A DNA stretch of 64,000 nucleotides, taken from NCBI RefSeq assembly GCF_024360925.2, contig NZ_CP113517.1, forward strand, positions 3,948,001 through 4,012,000, written 5' to 3'. Below the pieces are notes generated by a model. That model was not told the origin of the DNA and searched no databases. It saw only the letters and a list, made by a program, of their open reading frames with translations. This DNA comes from Methylomonas rapida. Its GTDB lineage: Bacteria; Pseudomonadota; Gammaproteobacteria; Methylococcales; Methylomonadaceae. Made by a program: the position numbers and the translations under genes. Shown piece by piece: positions 35,860 to 45,947 of the stretch; position 1 is the stretch's first letter; every line of letters starts with the position of its first letter.

Positions 35860-36465
35860 TCACTCTGCAAAGGCTTCCTGCAAGTCGACCTCGCAATCGG
35901 GGAAGACATGCGATGTGGCGAGGTCTTCGCCGGAAAACATGGCCAGCAACTCATATTTGTCGTGTTCTTCGTCGAGCACGAACTGATGCACGGCCTGTTC
36001 GAACGGGTAAACGATCCAATATTCCTTGACCCCGCTTTCCCGGTATAGCTCGAATTTCGTCTGCATTTCCTTCTTGGAATTGCCTTTGGACAATATCTCG
36101 ATGATCCAGTCCGGCGCGCCCAGACAACCGCGCTGATCCAGTTTGCCGGTGTCGCAGATCACACATAAATCGGGCTGCACCACGGTGTAAATATCCTGAT
36201 TGGCCACGACCGATTTGCGGCGGTCGTATAGGCGTACATCAAAAGGTGCCGCAAAAAGCTGGCAAGGCTGTTTCTTGAATTGAGCGTATAAAATTCCAGT
36301 CAAGCGGGTGGAAACGCGCTGATGATCCAGACTCGGCGCAGGACTCATCAAGCTGATCTTGCCCTTGATCAGTTCTATGGTTTCGTCCAGCCGCCAGTTC
36401 AGGTAGTCGGCATAGGAATAATGCCCGTTCAGATCCAGCTGAGAAAGTTGAGTGATCGTCGCCAT
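35860..36465 (-). CDS. Uma2/DUF820 family PD-(D/E)xK protein
   Basis: Protein of 201 residues in the Uma2 family, which has a restriction-endonuclease-like fold. Core residues are the Asp in VVQPDLCVIC, the Asp and Glu in GAPDWIIEILSKGNSKKE and the Lys in MQTKFELYRESGVKEYWIVY, all in the normal spacing. The cellular role of Uma2 proteins is not established; they are abundant in cyanobacteria and scattered elsewhere. Here it lies inside the nir cluster, 66 bp after the DUF3465 gene and 17 bp before nirF, on the same strand, so it is probably co-transcribed with haem d1 genes. Confidence 0.85.
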   Translation of the reverse strand: MATITQLSQLDLNGHYSYADYLNWRLDETIELIKGKISLMSPAPSLDHQRVSTRLTGILYAQFKKQPCQLFAAPFDVRLYDRRKSVVANQDIYTVVQPDLCVICDTGKLDQRGCLGAPDWIIEILSKGNSKKEMQTKFELYRESGVKEYWIVYPFEQAVHQFVLDEEHDKYELLAMFSGEDLATSHVFPDCEVDLQEAFAE

Positions 36466-36531
36466 GCCATGCCCTCGAAATTCAAAACATCCAATCTGGG
36501 TTTAATACGTCGACTCTAAATGACCAGAATT

Positions 36532-36945
36532 TTATTGATAGATCTTGCCATCATGCTTCAACCAGCCATCCACATGCCGTCCGGCCGGGTCGTGATGGGT
36601 CCAGTGCAGCGTGCCGCCCTTATGGTTCCATTCGTACTCGCCGAAGAACGCCACCGTATCGCCTACTTTCAAATCGTGGATTTTCGGCGCCAGATCGATG
36701 TTGTGAGCAATCAATAAAGTTTGTCCGGATGGCAAACGGATGATGAAGCGTTGATGGCGGCTGCCGCGATTGTCGTCGGCAAGCAGCTTGATTACCGTAC
36801 CTTCACTTTCGATTTGCAGATCGCTACGCTGTTGTTGATAAGCCTGCTCAATAGCAGTATCGCCAACGCTGACGGCACTATCTGCCCAAACCTGGGGTTG
36901 CGCGAATAAAGCCGCGCAACCTAGCAGTACCCTCAGCCATCTCAT
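36532..36945 (-). CDS. DUF3465 protein, exported
   Basis: Protein of 137 residues matching DUF3465: VGDTAIEQAYQQQRSDLQIE, then GSRHQRFIIRLPSGQTLLIA, DLKVGDTVAFFGEYEWNHKG and GTLHWTHHDPAGRHVDGWLK. The start at 36945 gives a signal peptide (MRWLRVLLGCAALFAQPQVW) and overlaps the nirC stop by four bases. The mature part looks like a small OB-type barrel with many His. Coupling to nirC suggests a periplasmic role connected with the cd1 or cytochrome proteins, but the family has no assigned function. Confidence 0.82.
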   Translation of the reverse strand: MRWLRVLLGCAALFAQPQVWADSAVSVGDTAIEQAYQQQRSDLQIESEGTVIKLLADDNRGSRHQRFIIRLPSGQTLLIAHNIDLAPKIHDLKVGDTVAFFGEYEWNHKGGTLHWTHHDPAGRHVDGWLKHDGKIYQ

Positions 36946-37256
36946 GGCTTGATGCCTTGCCGCAGTTGGCCGATCAGCCAACGGCTTTCATCCACGTTCA
37001 GAAACTGCCGCCAAGGCGGCATCGCCGTGCCGGCGCGGCCGTTTTGAATCGCATCTATCATTACGGCATCGTTTTTTTCGACCAAGACTTCCGGCATCAA
37101 CGAAGGCCCGAGGCCGCCTTTCGGCGGCAAGCCGTGGCAGGAACCGCAATCATGCTTGAGCATGTTCAGCAATTCCTGCTGCCGCTGCGGACTCGGTTCG
37201 TCCGCAACGGCAACGGCACAGACCAGGCCGAGCAACCAGCCATAACGCCTACTCAA
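36942..37256 (-). CDS. nirC: cytochrome c NirC-like
   Basis: Small exported c-type cytochrome of 104 residues. It has a signal peptide (MSRRYGWLLGLVCAVAVA), the haem site CGSCH in LKHDCGSCHGLPPKGGLGPS and the likely Met ligand in GTAMPPWRQFL. The pattern DCGSCHG to GGLGP to MPPW is that of NirC, which can donate electrons to the cd1 enzyme or to haem d1 maturation. The start overlaps the preceding cytochrome stop by four bases. Confidence 0.85.
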   Translation of the reverse strand: MSRRYGWLLGLVCAVAVADEPSPQRQQELLNMLKHDCGSCHGLPPKGGLGPSLMPEVLVEKNDAVMIDAIQNGRAGTAMPPWRQFLNVDESRWLIGQLRQGIKP

Positions 37257-37561
37257 GGTTTGACGCTACCGTAATAGCTGGCGATATCGTTGATTTCGTT
37301 ATCGGTCAACGAACCCGCGATCGCATTCATGATGTCGGACTTGCGAGTCTTGTCACGATATTGCTTAATCGCAGTTTTCAGATACTCCACATCACGCCCG
37401 GCCAATGGCGGAAACGGCGCATCGGCACTCGGGTTGCGAATGCCGTGACACTGAGAACAGACCGCCGCGGCCTTGGACTGGCCCGCGTACAAACTGGCCG
37501 CCTGGCTGGAACCGGCGGCCATCAGACCGCTCAGCAGGATCAAGGAGATTTTTGCTCTCAT
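37253..37561 (-). CDS. class I cytochrome c, probable nitrite reductase donor
   Basis: Exported c-type cytochrome of 102 residues with signal peptide MRAKISLILLSGLMAAGSSQA, haem site CSQCH (AAAVCSQCHGIRNPS) and likely Met ligand in SDIMNAIAGSLTDNEINDIA. It resembles cytochromes c553/c554. Its start overlaps the cd1 gene stop by four bases, giving coupled translation, so it is probably the electron donor to the cd1 protein, the role NirM plays in Pseudomonas. Confidence 0.87.
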   Translation of the reverse strand: MRAKISLILLSGLMAAGSSQAASLYAGQSKAAAVCSQCHGIRNPSADAPFPPLAGRDVEYLKTAIKQYRDKTRKSDIMNAIAGSLTDNEINDIASYYGSVKP

Positions 37562-39141
37562 TTGCCTTGCTCCATTTCATCGGGTGACAGACCGCGAGTC
37601 ATGTATTTGACACGGCCTCTGGAGAAGATACCAGCAGGACTTTCCATTGGCACGGTCGCCACTTTTTGCAAGGAATTGGAATCGTAAACCAGGACTTCGT
37701 CGCCATTGTAGCCGGCACTGACATAGAGGAATTTGCCGTCGGCGCTATATTCCGGGAAGTAGGCGTGGCCGCCGACATCCAGGGTTTTGGCAACTTCCAG
37801 GGTTTTCTTGTCGATCAACTGAATGGTGCGTGCACGTCTGTCTTTGCTGATGATGTCAACCGCGACATAAGGTGCGTTGGCATGAGCCGCAGGCGATTCA
37901 GTGCCACCTGAAACCGGTACTTGTTTGACGACTTCCATTTTGTCCAAATCCCAAACGCTGACGACCATCTTGTCGCAATCGCCAAAGTTGGTACCGAAGC
38001 CCAAGGTACGACCATCAACCACGACCGCCGCGCCGCCACCGACGTGCGGTACGCAACCCGCTGGCAATTGCTTGATCAGTTCGCGTTTTTCCAGATCGAT
38101 CGCGGCGACAATGCTGTCGTCATAAGACGCCACCATCAGTTTCTTGCCGCCATGCGTCAGGAAGGCGTCGTGCAAGTGACGGCCCACTTTCTCGATTTTG
38201 GTGACAGGGAAGCCTTCTTTGTTGTAATCGACGATCCAGACCTGGCCGGCATTTTCCAGCGCAATCGCGAACACGTCGGCATAAGGGGTACCGATGATCA
38301 TGCCCGAGTCGGACGACACATGTTTACCGTCGGGATCGATGCCTTCCAGTTCGAAAGTTTTCAAAGGCTCCAAAGTTTCGGCATCCAGGATTACGGCGTT
38401 ATGCGGCACGAAGGAGCCGGCCATGATGTATTTGCCGTCGCGCGATACGCCCATGCCGGGCCCGTTGTAACCGGTTTTGATGCTGCGGACCGCCTGCATC
38501 GAATATAGATCAACCTTGAAAATCTCTGCAGTGTCGGTTTTGACATAGGCCCAACGCGGATTGGCCGGATTGAAGTCGATGATGTGCGCGGCGGTGCCGG
38601 TAGCCACTTCGCCGACTTTTTGATGATTGGTGCTGTTGATGAAAATGGCTTTGGAGCCTTCGCCACGGCCGTATTTGCCGCGTGCCGCCACGCCGATCAG
38701 ATTATCGATGTTATCGATTTGGAAAGTCGGCTTGCCAGGCAGAGTGCTCTCATCCTTGACGTAAACCTTCAAGGACTTCTTCATGTCGTCGATGGTCCAG
38801 GCCGGATTCGGTTGTTTCGGGGTTTCTTGCAAATGCTTGATCACGCCGCGAATCTCGTCGTCGCTCAGTTTGCCGTAGAAGGGAGGCATCAGCGTATCGA
38901 AGCTGCCGGCCATGACGATGGTACGCAACGCCGTAGGGCTTCGACCTTTCAAGGTATCGGCATTCAAGGCTGGCGCCAGATAGCCACCGTGATCCGCGCC
39001 GTGGCAGCTGGCGCAATTATCCATGTAGATGTCGTGTGGGCTGTCGGATTTCGCCAGCACCGCACCGGACGACAGTAACGCGGCGATAGCGCTCGCCAGA
39101 AGGGATTGATTCAGTCGTCTTTTAGTTGTTGTTTTCATCAT
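37558..39141 (-). CDS. nirS: cytochrome cd1 protein, probable nitrite reductase NirS (or NirN)
   Basis: Periplasmic haem c plus haem d1 protein of 527 residues. A signal peptide ends near ALLSSGAVLA. The cytochrome domain has CASCH and a Met ligand in LMPPFYGKLSDDE. The eight-bladed d1 domain keeps three histidines in the positions known from NirS: TGTAAHIIDF (proximal ligand), GRHLHDAFL and GCVPHVGGGAAV (active-site pair). The C-terminus, ESPAGIFSRGRVKYMTRG, is unlike classical NirS and closer to NirF/NirN endings. It is the only cd1 gene here and heads the d1 biosynthesis cluster, so nitrite reductase is the simplest reading; NirN, the dihydro-haem d1 dehydrogenase, is the alternative. Confidence 0.75.
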   Translation of the reverse strand: MMKTTTKRRLNQSLLASAIAALLSSGAVLAKSDSPHDIYMDNCASCHGADHGGYLAPALNADTLKGRSPTALRTIVMAGSFDTLMPPFYGKLSDDEIRGVIKHLQETPKQPNPAWTIDDMKKSLKVYVKDESTLPGKPTFQIDNIDNLIGVAARGKYGRGEGSKAIFINSTNHQKVGEVATGTAAHIIDFNPANPRWAYVKTDTAEIFKVDLYSMQAVRSIKTGYNGPGMGVSRDGKYIMAGSFVPHNAVILDAETLEPLKTFELEGIDPDGKHVSSDSGMIIGTPYADVFAIALENAGQVWIVDYNKEGFPVTKIEKVGRHLHDAFLTHGGKKLMVASYDDSIVAAIDLEKRELIKQLPAGCVPHVGGGAAVVVDGRTLGFGTNFGDCDKMVVSVWDLDKMEVVKQVPVSGGTESPAAHANAPYVAVDIISKDRRARTIQLIDKKTLEVAKTLDVGGHAYFPEYSADGKFLYVSAGYNGDEVLVYDSNSLQKVATVPMESPAGIFSRGRVKYMTRGLSPDEMEQGK

Positions 39142-39335
39142 AGAGCATTCCTGTCATCCGTAAATTAAAAAAAGAGCCAACTCAGGAACATTAAACCATA
39201 AAGCAGAGCGGTTCCGCCCTTTGAAAGCCTTTATGGAAGAATTTCTGGTTGACTCGAGGCCGAATGTTATAAAATTTCGAATCGATATTAAAGCGCCTGA
39301 GACCCACGCTTGTCAACCCTAGAGGCAATGTTAAA

Positions 39336-39908
39336 ATGTTCTCCATGCCACAGACCGATATATACGAACTTATAGAATGCATGACCGCGCTGATACGCTC
39401 CGAGGAACGTAAAAAATGCACGGAACTTGGCCTGCAGCCCGTGCATTTCCAGGTACTCAACTACCTTTCCCGCGCCAATAAATACAGCAACACGCCCGCA
39501 GCGGTCGCCAATTACCTTGGCATGACGCGCGGCACAGTGTCGCAATCCTTGATCATCCTGGAAAAGAAAGGCTTCATCGAAAAGATTCCGGACACCCAGG
39601 ACAAGCGTGTAATCCATTTACGCCTGCTGCCAGAGGGTGAAGCTATTCTGAAACAAGCCCGACCGTCGAACTTGTTCGATAGCGCCACGGATATTCTGCA
39701 CAGCACCACCCCGGTCACGCCGGATGCCAATGTATTTCAGCAAGCCTTAACCGCCTTGCAAAAAGCCAATCAATCGCAATCATTCGGCGTTTGCAAGACC
39801 TGCCGCAATTTCAGCGAAAAAGACGGCGAGTTTTTCTGCCTGCTGACACAGGAAAAACTCAGCGACGGCGACAGTCAGCAAATCTGCCAGGAACACACCC
39901 CTGTCTGA
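39336..39908 (+). CDS. MarR-family regulator with C-terminal four-cysteine motif
   Basis: Regulator of 190 residues. A MarR winged helix fills the first ~115 residues (HFQVLNYLSRANKYSNTPAA, GMTRGTVSQSLIILEKKGFI, DTQDKRVIHLRLLPEGEAIL). Beyond the normal MarR end is an extra tail with four Cys: VCKTCRNFSEKDGEFFC and later QQICQEH (CX2C-X11-C-X15-C), suited to bind zinc or an iron-sulphur cluster. It is divergent from the cd1 gene with 194 bp between them, so it probably controls the nir cluster. No strong ribosome site precedes either ATG (39336 or 39345). Confidence 0.82.
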   Translation: MFSMPQTDIYELIECMTALIRSEERKKCTELGLQPVHFQVLNYLSRANKYSNTPAAVANYLGMTRGTVSQSLIILEKKGFIEKIPDTQDKRVIHLRLLPEGEAILKQARPSNLFDSATDILHSTTPVTPDANVFQQALTALQKANQSQSFGVCKTCRNFSEKDGEFFCLLTQEKLSDGDSQQICQEHTPV

Positions 39909-39976
39909 GTATTTTGCAACATCATTCATGGTAACGGTGTGTTACGATTTCCGCCACATCCAACACACCGCCGCCC

Positions 39977-40957
39977 ATGACCATAGCACGTATCGCTCTC
40001 ACCCCCGGAGAACCCGCCGGCATTGGTCCGGATTTGTGCGTGCAATTGGCGCAGGAAACGCAGCCCTGTGAATTGGTGGTCATTGCCGATCCCGATTTGC
40101 TTGCGCAACGCGCCCACCAATTGGGACTGCCGCTGACCCTGCACCTATTCGATCACACCCAAGCCGCGCGCGCGCATGCGCCCGGCCACCTGACAGTCTT
40201 ACCCGTAACCCTGGCGACACCCAGCGTTTCCGGGCGACTAGACGCCGCCAATAGCCGTTATGTCCTGGAGACCATACGTCAAGCCACATTAGGTTGCTTG
40301 AATCAGACATTTTCCGCCATGGTCACCGCTCCGGTACACAAAGGTGCGATCAATGATGCCGGCATTGCTTTTAGCGGTCATACCGAATTCATCGCCGAGA
40401 TCACGGGCGGCACTCCGGTCATGATGCTGGCAACGCCAGGCCTGCGCGTCGCGTTGGCAACCACCCACTTGCCGCTATCCCAGGTCAGCGGCGCAATCAC
40501 GCCGGAATCCTTATCCAGCGTAATCCGTCTGCTCGACCAGGATTTGCGCCAGCGCTTCGGCATAACAAGTCCCCAAATATTGGTCTGCGGCCTGAATCCG
40601 CATGCCGGCGAAGGCGGTCACTTGGGGCGCGAGGAAATGGAGATCATAGAACCGACGCTGGAACGTTTGCGCCTCGAAGATATACATCTTTACGGCCCAC
40701 TGCCCGCTGACACTTTATTCACACCGAAATATCTGGACCATGCCGACGCCGTATTGGCCATGTACCACGACCAAGGCTTGCCGGTTTTGAAATTCAAAGG
40801 CTTCGGTCAGGCGGTCAATGTAACCTTAGGCTTGCCCATAGTTCGCACCTCGGTCGACCACGGCACCGCGCTGGAATTGGCCGGCACCGGCAACGCCAAT
40901 CTCGGCAGTTTGCGGTTTGCATTACAAACGGCGCTGGATATGACCTCAAAAACCTAA
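39977..40957 (+). CDS. pdxA: 4-hydroxythreonine-4-phosphate dehydrogenase
   Basis: Enzyme of the DXP-dependent pyridoxal phosphate pathway, oxidising 4-phosphohydroxy-L-threonine with NAD(P); 326 residues, normal length. It opens [20 protein letters not shown]. Metal-binding histidines lie in [27 protein letters not shown] and [17 protein letters not shown]. It is followed by ksgA, the pdxA-ksgA order also seen in enterics. Confidence 0.95.
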   Translation: MTIARIALTPGEPAGIGPDLCVQLAQETQPCELVVIADPDLLAQRAHQLGLPLTLHLFDHTQAARAHAPGHLTVLPVTLATPSVSGRLDAANSRYVLETIRQATLGCLNQTFSAMVTAPVHKGAINDAGIAFSGHTEFIAEITGGTPVMMLATPGLRVALATTHLPLSQVSGAITPESLSSVIRLLDQDLRQRFGITSPQILVCGLNPHAGEGGHLGREEMEIIEPTLERLRLEDIHLYGPLPADTLFTPKYLDHADAVLAMYHDQGLPVLKFKGFGQAVNVTLGLPIVRTSVDHGTALELAGTGNANLGSLRFALQTALDMTSKT

Positions 40958-41084
40958 CCAACGCAACAGGACACTTTGTCGCAACGAAGCGTCGATGCCA
41001 CTAGGATTCATGGCAACCCTTTCATTTCGTGCCTTTTGTGCTTTTCGTGGACTATCAATCTTTCAAATCACACCAACACCTATC

Positions 41085-41876
41085 ATGACCCATCAAGCCC
41101 GCAAACGCTTCGGCCAAAACTTTCTGCACGACACCAGCATCATCAACAACATCCTGGCCTACGCCCACCCGCAGGCAGGCGAACACTGGGTTGAAATCGG
41201 TCCCGGTCTGGGCGCGCTGACCCAGCCTCTGCTGGAAAGCGGTATCAAGCTGGATGTGGTGGAACTGGACAGGGACTTGGTTGCCCGCCTGCAAAAACAA
41301 CATGCCGGCAATACCCGTATTACGATACACAGCGCCGACGCACTGGATTTCGACTTTGCCGCCTTGGCAACGAACGACGAAAAATTGCGAGTGATAGGCA
41401 ACCTGCCCTACAACATCTCGACCCCATTGATGTTTCATCTATTGGAAAGCACGGACTGCATCGAGGACATGCATTTCATGCTGCAAAAAGAAGTCGTCGA
41501 CAGGATTTGCGCGGAGCCGGGCAGCAAGAAATACGGCCGCCTCAGCGTGATGATGCAATATTTCTGCGAAACCGAATGGCTGTTCGACGTACCGCCGGAA
41601 AGCTTCGATCCCGCGCCGCAAGTCATGTCGGCCATCGTTCGCCTGTTGCCTTACGCAAAGCCGCCTGTGGAAGTTGGTAATTTTCAGCATTTCAGTCAGT
41701 TGGTAACGCAAGCATTTTGCCAGCGGCGCAAGACCATCCGCAATGCGCTGAAGAACTACATCGATGAGCAAAGCATGCTGGATTTGGGCATAGACGCAAC
41801 GCTACGCCCCGAATCGCTCACCCTGGAAGAATTCGCCCTGCTCAGCCGGCACAGCCTCGCGAATCAAACCAATTAA
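41085..41876 (+). CDS. rsmA: 16S rRNA dimethyladenosine transferase
   Basis: Also called KsgA. It dimethylates the two adjacent adenines in the 3'-terminal hairpin of 16S rRNA; 263 residues from the ATG at 41085 (MTHQARKRFGQNFLHD). SAM-binding features are VEIGPGLGALTQPLL and VVELDRDLVARL, and the catalytic motif is NLPYNIS. A longer frame from 40995 is not supported, since the family start is at FGQNFL. The 40958-41084 spacer holds no gene. Confidence 0.95.
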   Translation: MTHQARKRFGQNFLHDTSIINNILAYAHPQAGEHWVEIGPGLGALTQPLLESGIKLDVVELDRDLVARLQKQHAGNTRITIHSADALDFDFAALATNDEKLRVIGNLPYNISTPLMFHLLESTDCIEDMHFMLQKEVVDRICAEPGSKKYGRLSVMMQYFCETEWLFDVPPESFDPAPQVMSAIVRLLPYAKPPVEVGNFQHFSQLVTQAFCQRRKTIRNALKNYIDEQSMLDLGIDATLRPESLTLEEFALLSRHSLANQTN

Positions 41877-42671
<795 letters not shown>

Positions 42672-42681
42672 ACCATCGCAG

Positions 42682-42725
42682 GGTACGCTGTGCGCACCTT
42701 TAGCTTTCGGTACGCGATGCGTACC
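42682..42725. repeat. two tandem short palindromes
   Basis: GGTACGC-TGT-GCGCACC (42682-42698, one mismatch) is followed 10 bases later by GGTACGC-GAT-GCGTACC (42709-42725, perfect). Both are variants of one palindrome and fill the adk-leuC gap. They resemble dispersed REP-like sequences and could act as a weak transcript attenuator or mRNA stabiliser ahead of leuC. Confidence 0.5.
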
Positions 42726-42745
42726 CCACCTATAGAGAAACCCAT

Positions 42746-44152
42746 ATGGCAGGTAAAACTTTATACGACAAACTCTGGGACGATCATGTCGTCCATACCG
42801 AAGACGACGGCTCGTGCCTGATTTACATCGACCGGCAGTTGCTGCACGAAGTGACTTCGCCGCAAGCCTTTGAAGGCCTGCGCATTTCCGGACGCCAGCC
42901 TTGGCGCGTGGCCCGCAACCTGGCCGTGGCCGATCACAACATCCCGACCACCGACCGCGCCAGCGGCATTGCCGATCCAGTTTCGCGCTTGCAAGTGCAA
43001 ACGCTCGAAAACAACTGCAAGGAATTCGGCATCACTGAATTCCACATGACTGACATCCGTCAAGGCATCGTGCATGTGGTCGGCCCCGAACAAGGCGCCA
43101 CCCTGCCCGGCATGACCGTGGTGTGCGGCGACTCGCATACCTCGACCCACGGCGCCTCCGCGGCTTTGGCCTTCGGCATCGGCACCTCGGAAGTGGAACA
43201 TGCGCTGGCCACCCAAACCCTGGTTCAGAAAAAAGCCAAAAACATGCTGATCAAGGTCAATGGCAAAGCCGGCCCAGGCGTCACCGCCAAAGACATCGTG
43301 CTGGCCATCATCGGCAAAATCGGCACCGCCGGCGGCACTGGCTACACCATCGAATTCGGCGGCGAGGCGATTCAGGCGTTAAGCATGGAAGGCCGCATGA
43401 CCGTCTGCAACATGGCCATCGAAGCGGGCGCCCGTGCCGGCCTGATCGCCTGCGATGAGAAAACCATCGAGTTTTACCGCGACCGTCCTTACGCCCCCAA
43501 AGGCGACGACTGGAACATGGCGGTACGTTATTGGGAAAAACTGCATTCCGATGCTGACGCCAAATTCGACAAAGTCATCGAATTCGACGCCGCCGCGATC
43601 AAACCGCAAGTCAGCTGGGGCACCTCGCCCGAGATGGTATTGCCGGTTGACGCCACCATCCCCGATCCGGCTCAGGAAACCGATGCTGTCAAGCGCCAAA
43701 GCATAGAGCGCGCCTTGCACTACATGGGCCTGACAGCCGGTCAGAAAATCACCGACATCAAGCTGGATAAGGTCTTCATCGGCTCTTGCACCAACTCGCG
43801 CATCGAAGACTTGCGAGCCGCTGCTGCCGTGATCAAAGGCCGCAAGAAAGCCGATTCGGTCAAGCAAGTGCTGATCGTGCCAGGCTCAGGCTTGATCAAG
43901 CAGCAAGCTGAAGCCGAAGGGTTGGACAAAATCTTTACCGAGGCCGGCTTTGAATGGCGCGAGCCCGGCTGTTCGATGTGCCTGGCGATGAACGCCGACC
44001 GTCTGGAAGCCGGCGAACATTGCGCATCCACCTCGAACCGCAACTTCGAGGGCCGCCAAGGTTACGGCGGACGCACCCATTTGGTCAGCCCCGCGATGGC
44101 CGCCGCCGCCGCGATCGCCGGTCACTTTGTCAATGTCGCCGAGGAGGCTTAA
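42746..44152 (+). CDS. leuC: 3-isopropylmalate dehydratase large subunit
   Basis: Large subunit of the Fe-S isomerase that converts 2- to 3-isopropylmalate in leucine synthesis; 468 residues. The 4Fe-4S ligands are in [13 protein letters not shown] and in GCSMCLAMN. The start [17 protein letters not shown] is canonical. The stop is 3 bp before leuD. Confidence 0.96.
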   Translation: MAGKTLYDKLWDDHVVHTEDDGSCLIYIDRQLLHEVTSPQAFEGLRISGRQPWRVARNLAVADHNIPTTDRASGIADPVSRLQVQTLENNCKEFGITEFHMTDIRQGIVHVVGPEQGATLPGMTVVCGDSHTSTHGASAALAFGIGTSEVEHALATQTLVQKKAKNMLIKVNGKAGPGVTAKDIVLAIIGKIGTAGGTGYTIEFGGEAIQALSMEGRMTVCNMAIEAGARAGLIACDEKTIEFYRDRPYAPKGDDWNMAVRYWEKLHSDADAKFDKVIEFDAAAIKPQVSWGTSPEMVLPVDATIPDPAQETDAVKRQSIERALHYMGLTAGQKITDIKLDKVFIGSCTNSRIEDLRAAAAVIKGRKKADSVKQVLIVPGSGLIKQQAEAEGLDKIFTEAGFEWREPGCSMCLAMNADRLEAGEHCASTSNRNFEGRQGYGGRTHLVSPAMAAAAAIAGHFVNVAEEA

Positions 44153-44155
44153 TCA

Positions 44156-44794
44156 ATGAGAGCTTTTACTACTTTGACCGCCTTGGTTGCACCGCTGGAC
44201 AGAGCCAATGTCGACACCGACGCGATCATCCCGAAACAATTCTTGAAGTCGATCCGCCGTGCCGGTTTCGGCCCGTATTTGTTCGACGAATGGCGCTATC
44301 TGGACCGGGGCGAACCTGACATGGATTGCACGAACCGTCCACTAAACAAGGACTTCGTGCTGAACCAGCCGCAATTTCAAGGCGCGCAAATCCTGCTGAC
44401 CCGGGAAAATTTCGGCTGCGGTTCTTCACGTGAGCATGCGCCGTGGGCCCTGGAAGACTATGGTTTTAGAGCCATCATCGCACCGAGCTTTGCCGACATT
44501 TTCTTCAACAACTGCTTCAAGAACGGCATCTTGCCTATCGTGTTGCCGGCGGAAACCGTCGATCAATTGTTCAAGGAAGTCGTCGACGGCTACCAGCTGA
44601 CCATTGATTTACAAGCGCAAACCATCACGACGCCGAGCGGCCAGAAGATCGGCTTCACGGTCGACGAAACCCGTCGTCATCGTTTGCTGAATGGCCTGGA
44701 CGACATTGGCTTGACCTTGCAACATGCCGACAAGATCAAGGCCTATGAAGCGGAACGCGCGAAACGCGCACCGTGGCTGTTCAAAGACGCATAA
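44156..44794 (+). CDS. leuD: 3-isopropylmalate dehydratase small subunit
   Basis: Swivel-domain subunit of 212 residues that pairs with LeuC. It shows [20 protein letters not shown], the substrate-binding [15 protein letters not shown], and [17 protein letters not shown]. It is in the operon leuC-leuD-leuB-asd. Confidence 0.96.
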   Translation: MRAFTTLTALVAPLDRANVDTDAIIPKQFLKSIRRAGFGPYLFDEWRYLDRGEPDMDCTNRPLNKDFVLNQPQFQGAQILLTRENFGCGSSREHAPWALEDYGFRAIIAPSFADIFFNNCFKNGILPIVLPAETVDQLFKEVVDGYQLTIDLQAQTITTPSGQKIGFTVDETRRHRLLNGLDDIGLTLQHADKIKAYEAERAKRAPWLFKDA

Positions 44795-44814
44795 GTTCGA
44801 TGCAAGGTAGAGTC

Positions 44815-45945
44815 ATGGCTAAAAAAATTGCAGTTTTGCCGGGTGACGGGATTGGCCCCGAGATTGTCGCCGAGGCCCTCAAGATTTTGAGCTTTTTGAA
44901 TACCGATATGAATCTGGATCTGGTATTCGAGAACGCGCTGATCGGTGGCGCCGCATACGACGCTTTCGGTACGCCGCTGCCGCAAATCACGCTAAACCTG
45001 TGCAAAAACGCCGATGCGGTTTTACTGGGCGCGGTGGGCGGGCCGAAATGGGAACCTTTGCCTCATGCGGTGCGCCCAGAACGCGGTTTGTTGAGCATAC
45101 GCTCGGAGCTAAACCTGTTTTCGAATCTGCGTCCGGCGATTCTATGTCCGCAGTTAGTCGATGCCTCTACCTTGAAACCCGAAGTCGTGTCCGGGCTGGA
45201 CATCATGATCGTGCGCGAATTGACCGGCGGTATCTATTTCGGTCAACCGCGCGGCATTCGCCTATTGGAAAATGGCGAACAGCAAGGCTACAACACGCTG
45301 GTTTATAGCGAATCAGAAATTCGCCGTATTGCTCATTCGGCCTTCAAAACCGCGCAAAAACGCCATAAAAAGCTCTGTTCGGTAGATAAGGCCAATGTAC
45401 TGGAAGTCACCGAACTGTGGCGCAATGTAATGACCGAAGTCGGCAAGGACTATCCGGACGTGCAGCTCACTCACATGTATGTCGACAATGCCGCGATGCA
45501 ACTGGTCCGTGCGCCGAAACAGTTCGACGTGATCGTCACGACCAATATGTTCGGCGACATCCTGTCGGACATCGCCGCGATGCTGACCGGCTCGATCGGC
45601 ATGCTGCCGTCGGCTTCGCTGGATGCCAGCGGCAAAGGCATGTACGAGCCTATCCACGGTTCGGCGCCAGATATTGCCGGCAAAGGCATCGCCAACCCGC
45701 TGGCTACCATTCTGTCGGTTGCGATGATGCTGCGCTACACCTTCAATCAGCCCGCAGCCGCTGATCGCATCGAACAAGCCGTCAACGCTGCATTGGATGC
45801 ACAAGTCAGAACGGCGGATATTCATTCTGAGGGCATGGTCAAAGTCAGCACCTCGGAAATGGGCGATACTGTGCTCGATGCATTGCGCCGCCAGTCACGG
45901 CAAACCAGCCTTCAAATGCATGATTCCCAATCGGTCGGAGTTTAA
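44815..45945 (+). CDS. leuB: 3-isopropylmalate dehydrogenase
   Basis: NAD-dependent oxidative decarboxylase of leucine synthesis, 376 residues from the ATG at 44815 ([18 protein letters not shown]). Substrate-binding arginines lie in LFSNLRPAI and [12 protein letters not shown]; metal-binding Asp residues lie in [18 protein letters not shown]. The tail beyond ALRRQSR is about 15 residues longer than I would expect. The asd gene starts after 2 bases. Confidence 0.95.
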   Translation: MAKKIAVLPGDGIGPEIVAEALKILSFLNTDMNLDLVFENALIGGAAYDAFGTPLPQITLNLCKNADAVLLGAVGGPKWEPLPHAVRPERGLLSIRSELNLFSNLRPAILCPQLVDASTLKPEVVSGLDIMIVRELTGGIYFGQPRGIRLLENGEQQGYNTLVYSESEIRRIAHSAFKTAQKRHKKLCSVDKANVLEVTELWRNVMTEVGKDYPDVQLTHMYVDNAAMQLVRAPKQFDVIVTTNMFGDILSDIAAMLTGSIGMLPSASLDASGKGMYEPIHGSAPDIAGKGIANPLATILSVAMMLRYTFNQPAAADRIEQAVNAALDAQVRTADIHSEGMVKVSTSEMGDTVLDALRRQSRQTSLQMHDSQSVGV

Positions 45946-45947
45946 AC

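Noticed and set aside
40958..41084. N-terminal extension of the ksgA frame and a T/G-rich stretch (CGTGCCTTTTGTGCTTTTCG)
   Set aside because: The family start is at MTHQARKRFGQNF; the upstream stretch looks like non-coding repeat-like DNA and gives no domain.
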